64,000 nt of DNA, taken from the NCBI GenBank assembly GCA_001643675.2, contig LSRY02000016.1:1426001-1490000 (forward strand), written 5' to 3'. The notes beneath the pieces are model-generated. The model had not been told where the DNA came from. It ran no database searches and was given only the letters and a program-made list of their open reading frames with translations. Both the position numbers and the translations under genes were made by a program. This document shows, piece by piece, positions 11,652-23,500 of the stretch (positions are counted from its first letter, which is position 1; every line of letters starts with the position of its first letter). Source of the stretch: Monocercomonoides exilis. Its lineage: Eukaryota; Preaxostyla; Oxymonadida; Polymastigidae.

Positions 11652-14600
11652 ATGCTTCATTCTCTCATTTTGTTAACACTTTTTTTGCTTTTTGAAACAA
11701 CTCAAAATGAACAAAATTTGATTATCAAAAAGTTGAACAAAGAACTTGTGACGAGTAAAAACCAGTTTGCAAAATTCTCTTATCTGTAAATTCATTTCAT
11801 GTGCTATTGCTTTTCTTTATTCACTTGCAGAAATATCGATTTCAAAGATCGTGAAGTTGTGAAAGTTAATCCAGCTGTGAATGCATCTCTGAAAACAACA
11901 TGCTCAATGGTGAATTCACTTTTTATCTCCTCGAACAGTTCTGTTGAAATGATTTCATTGGTGTTAAAGACATTCTGTTCTCCAGCCGTAACAATCGACA
12001 AACATTCTTCAATGAAGTTCACAAACTGTGTTTTCTTCACTTCGTCATCTTCTTTGTTTGTGCTTCAAGGAGGGTCTCTTTGTTTGAATAACTTAAGTGT
12101 TGTATCTCAAGAACATTCAAATATTCAAAGTCTAATTGAAACATCAAGTGAGAAATCCTCTCTTGTTCTTCAGAATTCTGTGTTTTCAGACCTTATTGTT
12201 TCATCGCCATCTCATTTTCTGTATTCGGAGTTGTGCCAAAGTGTGGAAGTTGGTGATTGCCACTTTTCCAATATCTCATCTAATTCTATAACAAAAGATA
12301 ACCATAAAACAAAACACACATGTTGTTCACAATTGGTGGATAATTGTGCTGCAATTTCAACCCCTTCCAACATTTTCTATTCTTGCTTTTCCGGTGATGA
12401 AAATTGTTCTCGAATGTGTTTATTCAGAAACAACTCATTTTCATTTGTGACACGAGTTGATAATTATGAACTGAAAGAAAAAGTGAACACAACAGAAACT
12501 CAATCCTTCAAACACTGCGAATGGGTGGACTGCACAGAAGAAAAAGGAGGAGCAATATTTGTTCATGAGAATTCTAAAGCAACTTTAACAGTTGAGAATT
12601 CATCTTTCACGAGATGTCACGCTTCTGTGACAAGAGGTGGCGCAATTTATGCTTATAACATTGCTGAATGTGTTGTTAAGTGTTCATCATTTTCTCAATG
12701 CACATGTGCAATGTTAAATAATGATGGTGGTGGTGGAGGAATAATGGCAGAGAATGTTCAAACCCAATCACTTGTAGATTGTTGTTCTTTCCAAAACTGT
12801 TCATCTGGAAACGATGGAGGAGCAATAAATTTTCGGCCAACGATGACAAAGAAACAAAAACATTGCATAACGGATTCAATGTTTGAACATTGCCAAGCAA
12901 ATAGTACCACTGATGGAACTGGTGGAGCATTTGAACATTGGTTTGGAACAGACAAAGTCATTATTTCAAACTGCATTTTTCTCCGCTGCAGTTCAAAGTG
13001 TGGAGGAGGAGCAGTTAGTCAGCAGATAAATGAAAATAACAATGGAATATTGTTGTATTTCTGTTTTTTCCACAAAAACACCTGCTTAAAAGGTGGACAT
13101 GATATTGTTTTGTTCGGTTCAACATCAAACAACATTGACATTAGCTGTTTTTCAACAAGAAACTCTTCAAATAGAGTGAGCTTAACTCATATAGATATTA
13201 TTGATCAAAGCGATTGGCTTCAGAATGAAGGAGGAAGGATCAGATATGTGGGGTCGAAGCAGAATCAGGAGAATGCAAGAGATGCATTTGTATGTGGCAT
13301 CAATGAAAGCCATCCCTGCAACACAGTCAGCCATTGCCTGACACAGATGATTCCAGGTGTTGTGAAAGACATCAAAATACTGGCAGGAACAATTGTCGAA
13401 ACACAAAGTGTGGATTGTGGTGTCAACACATTCACAATATGCGGGCAAAGTGATTCGAGCACAACGATGCAAACAGAATTTGGAACAGCAGGCTTGTCTC
13501 TTTTTTCGGTCTCAGCAGGCACATTGTCTGTCAGCGACCTTGCTCTTGTGCACGACCCAACACGCCAGAACAATTGCAGAACAAGGTTGTTCGAAATATC
13601 AGGCGAGGGAGAAATGGATGTGAGCAGGCTGAACATATCGGCTGGAAGCGCACCCCAATCTGGTACAGCTTATTCCACAGAAATGGTTTGCATGCAAAAT
13701 GGGAGGATGAGCATGGATCATGTGAGTTGGGCAAAGACGGTTTCCATAAATTCACTGTTTTCGCTTTCTTCAACAAGTGCTGTTTCATTGACACTTTCGG
13801 AGTGTGACTTTGTTGGGATTGAAAGAACAACCAGCGGATCAGCAGTGATATCGTTATCCAATGGCATGGCAACTATTGATTTGAATTCAAGTGTATTTGA
13901 AGGGTGTGGGAGCACAAGTTCAGAGAACGGAGGATCAACAATGCTGTGTGTTGGGGATGCAAATGAAGTGAATGTGAAAGACGGGTCGTTTAATGGCTGC
14001 TTTTGCTCGGCATCCAACGGACTTGGCGGAGGAATCCTTCTTCAATTATTAACTGAAAACCCAGATTTCTTGATTTCTTCCTCCTTTGGCACAAACACAG
14101 CCAAGTGGGGAAATGACATCTTTGTCACTTCTCCAAATCTGGAAGAAACTGCAAAGTCACAAAAAATCATATGTGTCACAGCCTCTTTGGATTCTCTTGA
14201 CAAAGTGAGAGGATATGATGGTGGAAACAACAGTGTTGCCATCCCTCTGTGCATCTATCTTCTTCCCACACCAGAAGAAATACATGTGAGTAATACTGAG
14301 GCATCCAATCACTCGCATTGCGGAATTGTCCAATTCCCTTGTTTGACCTTGAAGCATTCACTCACAAGGCAAACAGAAACAAAGAAAGTTGTTGTGAATG
14401 GAATGATTTTGATGAGCGAAGAATTGGCCTTTGCTGATCAGAAGCACAGCATCCGAGGAAATGATGATGAAAGTGGTTGGACAGTCTCTGATTCAAGTGA
14501 AACATCCAATTCATCGATGATTTCAGCAAGTGTTGAAACAGAATTATCAAAACTCATCTTTTCCCTTCCTCCTTCTCTTTCACATTCCACTTTCATTTCT

Positions 14601-17600
14601 TCTTCTTCATCATCAATGGCCATATCACGTTGTTCTTTAACCCTTCAAAGTCCTTCATCTGAAATTGCATTTGTATTCTTGTCTGTTGACTCGGGGATGT
14701 TAGCAATCGATACATTCTCGGCTTCGTCAATCACTTTGAAAGAACATCCATTGATCTCGTTGTCAGGAAGCAGCACAGAAGCAGAATTAATAATCACTCC
14801 GTGGTTGAACATGACGAATTGCCATTTTACAGAAATAGAAAGAGCAACTGGAAATGGAGGCTGTGTGAACATCGATAATAGCAATGATGAAAATTCAAAA
14901 ACACAAATTAATATCGAAGAGAATGTTTTTGATGGATGCTTTGTGCTGGCTGATGGAAGCAGAGGAGGTGCTGTTTTTGCTCGGATAAAAGGGAATACTC
15001 AATTGAACATCATTTCATGCACTTTCACAAGATGCACAGCACCAGAAGAAGAAGGCAAAACTGGGCTTGGGGGAGGGATGGCACTGACATTGGTTGATGA
15101 TGATTCTTCATTTTCAATATCATCCCCTGTTTTTGATGCAAGCAAGCCAAATGTTGCGAAACATGGAAGTGACCTGTTTGTCGAATCATCCAACTTGACA
15201 AAGAGCATCACCAACGCCTCTCTTCCATTTGTGCTCGAGCACATGGCAGATATTTCGTTGGATTCATTGAGCGGCTTTGATGGAAGCGATGCAACAAATG
15301 CCATTCCTCTGATCTATTTCTGGCAAACATTTGGATCAGAGATATTTATTGGGGGCAATGGAAAGGATGTGTGTATTTGTGGACTTTCTGATTATCCTTG
15401 CCTGTCAATTGATTATTCTCTGGATCGTCTGCCTGAAGGAAATGATAAAAGCATTCACTTCATTGGAAAAGGAATTCTCAAAAAAGTGTTGATCTTGGTG
15501 ATATTTCAATAAGTTCGGATAACACAGACATGTGCTCACTTGAGTGTCGCTCTTCTATTGAAGGAGCGGAGGATGAAGCAATGAATATTCTAGGCATCTC
15601 ATATTTTGAATTGATAAGATTCGTTCTGCCATCTTTGTTTGCCACTGGTGTAAACAGTTTGATGCATGTCGGCTCCAGCGAAGGATCGTTGACTCTGAAA
15701 GACTGTTCATTCGCAAAAAATGAAGAAAGCGGAGAAGAAGATATGATTAACTTTGGCTTGATTAAGGCGGATGCAGGAAGTGTTGTTTTCGAATTTGTGA
15801 CAATACAGTCGCTTTCCTTTTCCTGCGACATCGTATCAATAGCATCTGCTGCATCCTTGGCATTCAGAAACTTGACAATGAAAAACATCCAGCTGGAAGG
15901 CGGAAGCGGATTGTGCGTTGCAAGGGCTTCAACTGGAGGCGAGAATGTGAATGCTGAAGCCGATGAAAGTGTTGTGGTGGAGTGGAGCACACTTGAGGAA
16001 GTGACCCAGAGTGCAGCTGGCGACATCGCAATGATCCGAAGCACAGGCATTGACCCAACAAAAATGGTCATCCGCAACACAACAATCAAAAAATGTGGTG
16101 GTTCTGGATGCAAAAATGGAGGGGCTGCTTTGTTCAGACTGAACGAAGGAGGGTATTTTGACTGCTTGTTTTCTTCAATCACCGACTGCTTCTGCTCATC
16201 AACTGGAAGGGGCGGAGGCTTGTTTTTGGAATGCACGTCTGCGGCTGCCGAGCCAGCAGCATTTGTGCTGTCGAACATCACGTTCAAGGACAATGCTGCA
16301 TATAGGGGAAGAGACGTGTATGTGAAGTGCCGCTCGATAGAAGCACAGATCGCAGATGGGCAGTTTTTGCTGGACTTCAGAGCCCCATTTGTGAAAGACC
16401 TCGCAATATGGGGATGCACCTCAGACATGTATCTGGACGAGGAAGATCTGCTGAAGAGAATTGTGAAGTACCAGAGCGAGACGGTGTTTGTGTCTTCGGC
16501 TGGGGACAATCACGAGGACAGCAAGCAGTGCGGAGGGCTGGATGGGCCATGCAGCACGCTGAGCGAAGGGCTGCTGCACATCATTCCGTCATTATTCTCC
16601 CAGCTGCTGATCTCCAGCCGCACCGCCATCTTGAGCAGATGCAATGTGCTGAATGTCACCATCCGCTCGCTCGAATCGCCTTCGCCGGCACAGGTGTTCC
16701 TCAACTCAACAATCCCACATGGCAGCAGCGTTATCGCAACCTCAGAGAAAGTCCGGATCGAGAGCTTGTCGTTCTCTGTTGGCTCCTCCTTTTCGTTTTC
16801 AGGAGGAACATTCATCAGCGAGACAAATGGGCAGCTTTATCTTTCGTCAGTCCTTTTTGCATCTGAAGTGCCTTCAAACAGCATCCATCCCATTGCCTTC
16901 AACTCGGCTCTCCTGAGCGTTGAAAGCGGGCTTCTGCTCATCGATAATTGCAACATATCGGAAATTTCATTTGAGCAGCCAGTGTTCCGGCTTGACTGGC
17001 AGCAGCAAGGTGTCTTTGGAAAAAGTGGGTGTGAAGCAGGTTGAGTTGTCGTCCAATCTGTTTGAAGTTGGAGAGTGTGAGAGTGTGGTGATTGATGATG
17101 CAGCGGTGGATGGAGTGAAGTCTCGCAATGGCAGTGTCATTTCCGTTTGCGAAGATATGTCGGGAGTTGTTTCCTTTGGCAGTTCTTCCATCAGAAACTT
17201 CAGTCGTGACTCTTTTGGTGCATGCTTCCTTTCGTCAACCTCGCCTTCTGCCCGGATAAACCTGTCAAACTGCTCGTGCTCAAATTGTGTGTCGTTGTCG
17301 AAAAAAGGGAGCATCGTGGATGTCAGCAGGGCGCTTGACATTTCGATGCACATGTGCGAGTTTGTGGGGAGGCAAGCAATTTCCAGCAGCGAAGAGAGTG
17401 TCTGCAAATGGAATGGATCGCTCATCCAGTTGTCGCGTGCAGCAGCACTGATGAAGGATGTGACAATATCGAATTCGTCATCAGGCGGATTGTCGTTGGC
17501 AGCAGGCAACATGACAATCGAGAAAGGCGAGTTTAATGATAACAGCCCCTCGATGCCGAAATACCCGTCACTCCGCCGGAACATCTTCTGCTGCGATTCG

Positions 17601-19433
17601 GCTTCGTTGGCAATTGGCAGCTTGAAAGGCGGGGATGGCGTGAAGGACAACACTTCGTTGTGGATCATGAGCGAAGACTGCAGCCTGAAGGGTGCTGCAC
17701 AGGAGCGATCCTCCCCGTTTTTCATTCCTCATCTGGAATCAGCAAGTCTGGCTGAATCTGGGAGCAACGCTGATATCAAATTCACAGGATCGCTTTTCCT
17801 GCCGTGTGATCTATCTTTCAAGTTGATATGCACAATCAACGATGTGGAGTTGGTCGAGCGGTATCCATTTGACGAAAACAGCTTTGCTTCTGAAACAGAA
17901 GTTGTTGGAACAATTCCATCAGCAAAGTTAACATCAGATTCCGATGGGTCAGAACTCTCCACGGCAATTGTGTTTGGGAGATCTTCAGCTTCGACAAAGT
18001 CATTCATTCTGAAGAACAGGAGTGAGTCTGAACAAAAAGGGGGCGAAAGATTAGTCGAAGGTGGAAACGAAGGAAAATCTTATTTATTATTGATTGTTAT
18101 TATTATGGCTGTTGTTCTATTGATTGTCCTTGCTGTGTCTGTTGTATTCATTGTTCGATGGAGAAGGGCAAAGAATGAGAACAAAGATCTGAGAGAGATT
18201 GTGAATGATAACATCAGAAAGGATCCAAAGGCGTTTGAGATGGTGACGATGGAGATGTCACCCGAGGAACAGTGGAGGAGAGCAGAGAATGAGGCAGAGA
18301 AGAAGAATGATGAGAGGATAAAGAAGAGAGTGTATGAGAAAAACTTGGGTCATTCAGAGTCATCAGAGCATTTGTTGAGTGAGAGTGGATCGACTGAATA
18401 CATTCTTGGGAGAGATTTAGACAAGATTCCTGAATGGGCATTGGAGAAAGATGAGGAAGAGGAAATTCGAAAGCGAACACCATCGCCATCTATCTCATCC
18501 ACTTCAACAACAGACACTTCGGACACAGATTCCACTTTTGTTCGAGGAGAGGATCTGTGCCCCACCACCTCATCGATGTCGAATCTGGTGGATGCGATGG
18601 CCTGTTCATCGCCTCACGAAAAGCTCATTGTGGATCTGAGGGATTCGCTGTTCATGCTATTGCATGGGCTGAATAAGACAAAGGAGATGGCGATTGGGAG
18701 TTTGAAGGAGAGGGAGCAAACAGCTGCTCAGATCCTGTTCTGGGTGGCCAATCTTGCGCTCCATTCCTTTGACGAAATGGAAAATGAGCTTTCCTCTTTG
18801 GCCAATCTCAGTCCCCACATTGTGCTGTTCTCGGAGCACATGGTCATCTGCATTGCCCTCCACTCAGACTGCTCGTCAGACTCTGACACTTCATCTGTCT
18901 CTTCAGCCTCCACCATTGCCACATCTTCCTCTGATGTTTCTGTGAAGAGCGAGAGATTCACAAAATCACCTCCTCCTTCATCGGCCTTTGAGGATGAGGA
19001 TGACAACAGAAAAGAGTGCATGAGGTGGAAGGCGCCAGAGCTGCTGATCAACAAGAAGATGGGAGCAACAAAGGAATCAGTTGCCTTCTCCGTTGGGATG
19101 ATGCTGTGGGAATGTCTGACACTGAATATCCCGTTTGGAGAATACGAGGCAGAAATTGCGGGGCAGAAGATTGTGAATGGAGAACGGCCTTTCATGGGAA
19201 TTACCGAAAAGAACCCATTTTCTGGCTGCATTCTGTCGTGCCTGGACAGCAATGCCCCGGCAAGGCCAACACTTGTCGGCCTCAAGCGCGAGTTCATACA
19301 GCACTTTCCTGCAGGCGCAGCTGTGCTCACGATGTCCGATTCAATTGGCTACGCTTATTCCAGCAGCAACGGCAGTCGGCACAAGGCTTCTGGGACAGAG
19401 TCCGAAGGGAGTGGCTCTGGAAGTGTTTTATAA
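11652..19433 (+). pseudogene. Pmp-like beta-helix receptor pseudokinase, left copy, two frameshifts
   Basis: Exon 1 (11652-11785) encodes a signal peptide (MLHSLILLTLFLLF). A 45-bp intron (GTAAAT...TTGCAG) joins it in phase to the exon from 11831. The ectodomain is rich in Cys, Asn, Ser and GGAI/GGGI motifs, as in chlamydial Pmp-like right-handed beta-helix repeats. A membrane segment (about 18079-18155) and a cytoplasmic tail with a kinase C-lobe relic (RWKAPELL) follow. Against the intact right copy, this one has one A fewer in a run at 15480-15485 and one T more at 16992-16993. Reading frame is lost at 15512, runs in other frames, and returns to the end at 19433. The two changes cancel in length but not in frame. 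Either a young pseudogene or two base errors in the assembly; expression cannot be judged. Confidence 0.75.
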
Positions 19434-19841
19434 AAATTGCGTTTCAGCAAAAGGATTGCAAAGTGCAAATGGAATCTGGGGCATTTATCAGGAATGGCAA
19501 TGGCATTTGCATTTGTAGTCTGTTCTTATGCGCCATTAATAGGGGGGTGAATGGTTGTGTTGCTGCTTTTGTTGGGTGTGGCAAGAGGCGTTTTGCACCA
19601 TTTTCAAAGCAAAAATGGAACTTTTTATTTATTTATTTGTTCGTTTTCTGTTTATGATTCTTATGGCTTGAAAGCACGCACCAACAAAGGCATGAAACAT
19701 TTTGTCACAGGGTTATAAATAGAATTTGTGATACTTTCTGAAAAAAAAGGCATTAAAATAATAAATGATATTCAAAAGATCCAAAAACAAGAGTCGATTT
19801 TCACTCATGCAATTCACGCTTTGCGCATTTTGGAGAAATAT
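13214..19841 (+). repeat. left arm of a 6.6-kb inverted repeat
   Basis: 6,628 bp that recur in reverse complement at 20585-27212 with the same length. Compared by eye, the arms are identical over nearly all of their length. Differences seen are a few bases in the first 60 bp, one synonymous change near 19112 (GAA versus GAG), and the two single-base indels at 15480-15485 and 16992-16993. The arm covers about three quarters of the receptor gene, the 3' flank and about 400 bp beyond the stop. Its outer edge lies inside the coding region. Confidence 0.9.
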
Positions 19842-20584
19842 GATGAATAACTCATTCAACTTTAAAATTAATGAGAGAAATTGTTATTTGTTGAAAAGTT
19901 TTAATTTTCATTTCTTTTTGCATTTCTCAGAAAAGAAACTTTCACAAAATAAAAAAAAAAATTATAAAATTCCATGGTAAAGGATTTTATGAGAATTTCA
20001 TTTTTAACTTTTATTTTCAAATACGTCTTTTTCATTTTTGTCTCGGTGATATTTTACAAAGAGATTAATTTTATGAAAAATAGAACTTGAAATGTGTTCA
20101 GAAAAATTTCTGATTGTTGGCTTTGGCTTCACAAAGTTATCGCTAAATAAATATTCTTCAGATCGATGTGCTGTGATGCAAGGAAAAACGTTAATGTTTC
20201 GTTTCAAAATCAAATAAATATAAACGTTTTTCACATCCATTTTTAACTTTTGAATGAATAAAAGTGTATTGCAATGCAATCTGTTTCATTTGTGAGACTA
20301 TTTTGTTTTAATTCGTTTCTTTGATTATCGAAAGAAGACGCGACAAATCTCTCCCTTCAGTGATGTTGTATTGATTTCATCTTTATCTTTTATTGTTATT
20401 TGAAAAATGATAAAAAGAATTATGAAGCATTTCTAAAAAAAATGAAAAACTTCACCCACATATTTTTTTATTTTCTAACTTTTTAATCTGCTTGAAATTA
20501 ATATCTCCTAAAACATCATATCAGACTAAAATTAATGCCTATAATAACAAAAAGAAGTAGTACACTTTCAAATAGTCATTCGAA
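19842..20584. other. spacer between the inverted repeat arms
   Basis: 743 bp of AT-rich unique sequence between the arm ends (after ...TTTTGGAGAAATAT on the left, before ATATTTCTCCAAAA... on the right). No gene or transposon end is recognised. Confidence 0.6.
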
Positions 20585-23500
20585 ATATTTCTCCAAAATG
20601 CGCAAAGCGTGAATTGCATGAGTGAAAATCGACTCTTGTTTTTGGATCTTTTGAATATCATTTATTATTTTAATGCCTTTTTTTTCAGAAAGTATCACAA
20701 ATTCTATTTATAACCCTGTGACAAAATGTTTCATGCCTTTGTTGGTGCGTGCTTTCAAGCCATAAGAATCATAAACAGAAAACGAACAAATAAATAAATA
20801 AAAAGTTCCATTTTTGCTTTGAAAATGGTGCAAAACGCCTCTTGCCACACCCAACAAAAGCAGCAACACAACCATTCACCCCCCTATTAATGGCGCATAA
20901 GAACAGACTACAAATGCAAATGCCATTGCCATTCCTGATAAATGCCCCAGATTCCATTTGCACTTTGCAATCCTTTTGCTGAAACGCAATTTTTATAAAA
21001 CACTTCCAGAGCCACTCCCTTCGGACTCTGTCCCAGAAGCCTTGTGCCGACTGCCGTTGCTGCTGGAATAAGCGTAGCCAATTGAATCGGACATCGTGAG
21101 CACAGCTGCGCCTGCAGGAAAGTGCTGTATGAACTCGCGCTTGAGGCCGACAAGTGTTGGCCTTGCCGGGGCATTGCTGTCCAGGCACGACAGAATGCAG
21201 CCAGAAAATGGGTTCTTTTCGGTAATTCCCATGAAAGGCCGTTCTCCATTCACAATCTTCTGCCCCGCAATTTCTGCCTCGTATTCTCCAAACGGGATAT
21301 TCAGTGTCAGACACTCCCACAGCATCATCCCAACGGAGAAGGCAACTGATTCCTTTGTTGCTCCCATCTTCTTGTTGATCAGCAGCTCTGGCGCCTTCCA
21401 CCTCATGCACTCTTTTCTGTTGTCATCCTCATCCTCAAAGGCCGATGAAGGAGGAGGTGATTTTGTGAATCTCTCGCTCTTCACAGAAACATCAGAGGAA
21501 GATGTGGCAATGGTGGAGGCTGAAGAGACAGATGAAGTGTCAGAGTCTGACGAGCAGTCTGAGTGGAGGGCAATGCAGATGACCATGTGCTCCGAGAACA
21601 GCACAATGTGGGGACTGAGATTGGCCAAAGAGGAAAGCTCATTTTCCATTTCGTCAAAGGAATGGAGCGCAAGATTGGCCACCCAGAACAGGATCTGAGC
21701 AGCTGTTTGCTCCCTCTCCTTCAAACTCCCAATCGCCATCTCCTTTGTCTTATTCAGCCCATGCAATAGCATGAACAGCGAATCCCTCAGATCCACAATG
21801 AGCTTTTCGTGAGGCGATGAACAGGCCATCGCATCCACCAGATTCGACATCGATGAGGTGGTGGGGCACAGATCCTCTCCTCGAACAAAAGTGGAATCTG
21901 TGTCCGAAGTGTCTGTTGTTGAAGTGGATGAGATAGATGGCGATGGTGTTCGCTTTCGAATTTCCTCTTCCTCATCTTTCTCCAATGCCCATTCAGGAAT
22001 CTTGTCTAAATCTCTCCCAAGAATGTATTCAGTCGATCCACTCTCACTCAACAAATGCTCTGATGACTCTGAATGACCCAAGTTTTTCTCATACACTCTC
22101 TTCTTTATCCTCTCATCATTCTTCTTCTCTGCCTCATTCTCTGCTCTCCTCCACTGTTCCTCGGGTGACATCTCCATCGTCACCATCTCAAACGCCTTTG
22201 GATCCTTTCTGATGTTATCATTCACAATCTCTCTCAGATCTTTGTTCTCATTCTTTGCCCTTCTCCATCGAACAATGAATACAACAGACACAGCAAGGAC
22301 AATCAATAGAACAACAGCCATAATAATAACAATCAATAATAAATAAGATTTTCCTTCGTTTCCACCTTCGACTAATCTTTCGCCCCCTTTTTGTTCAGAC
22401 TCACTCCTGTTCTTCAGAATGAATGACTTTGTCGAAGCTGAAGATCTCCCAAACACAATTGCCGTGGAGAGTTCTGACCCATCGGAATCTGATGTTAACT
22501 TTGCTGATGGAATTGTTCCAACAACTTCTGTTTCAGAAGCAAAGCTGTTTTCGTCAAATGGATACCGCTCGACCAACTCCACATCGTTGATTGTGCATAT
22601 CAACTTGAAAGATAGATCACACGGCAGGAAAAGCGATCCTGTGAATTTGATATCAGCGTTGCTCCCAGATTCAGCCAGACTTGCTGATTCCAGATGAGGA
22701 ATGAAAAACGGGGAGGATCGCTCCTGTGCAGCACCCTTCAGGCTGCAGTCTTCGCTCATGATCCACAACGAAGTGTTGTCCTTCACGCCATCCCCGCCTT
22801 TCAAGCTGCCAATTGCCAACGAAGCCGAATCGCAGCAGAAGATGTTCCGGCGGAGTGACGGGTATTTCGGCATCGAGGGGCTGTTATCATTAAACTCGCC
22901 TTTCTCGATTGTCATGTTGCCTGCTGCCAACGACAATCCGCCTGATGACGAATTCGATATTGTCACATCCTTCATCAGTGCTGCTGCACGCGACAACTGG
23001 ATGAGCGATCCATTCCATTTGCAGACACTCTCTTCGCTGCTGGAAATTGCTTGCCTCCCCACAAACTCGCACATGTGCATCGAAATGTCAAGCGCCCTGC
23101 TGACATCCACGATGCTCCCTTTTTTCGACAACGACACACAATTTGAGCACGAGCAGTTTGACAGGTTTATCCGGGCAGAAGGCGAGGTTGACGAAAGGAA
23201 GCATGCACCAAAAGAGTCACGACTGAAGTTTCTGATGGAAGAACTGCCAAAGGAAACAACTCCCGACATATCTTCGCAAACGGAAATGACACTGCCATTG
23301 CGAGACTTCACTCCATCCACCGCTGCATCATCAATCACCACACTCTCACACTCTCCAACTTCAAACAGATTGGACGACAACTCAACCTGCTTCACACCCA
23401 CTTTTTCCAAAGACACCTTGCTGCTGCCAGTCAGCCGGAACACTGGCTGCTCAAATGAAATTTCCGATATGTTGCAATTATCGATGAGCAGAAGCCCGCT

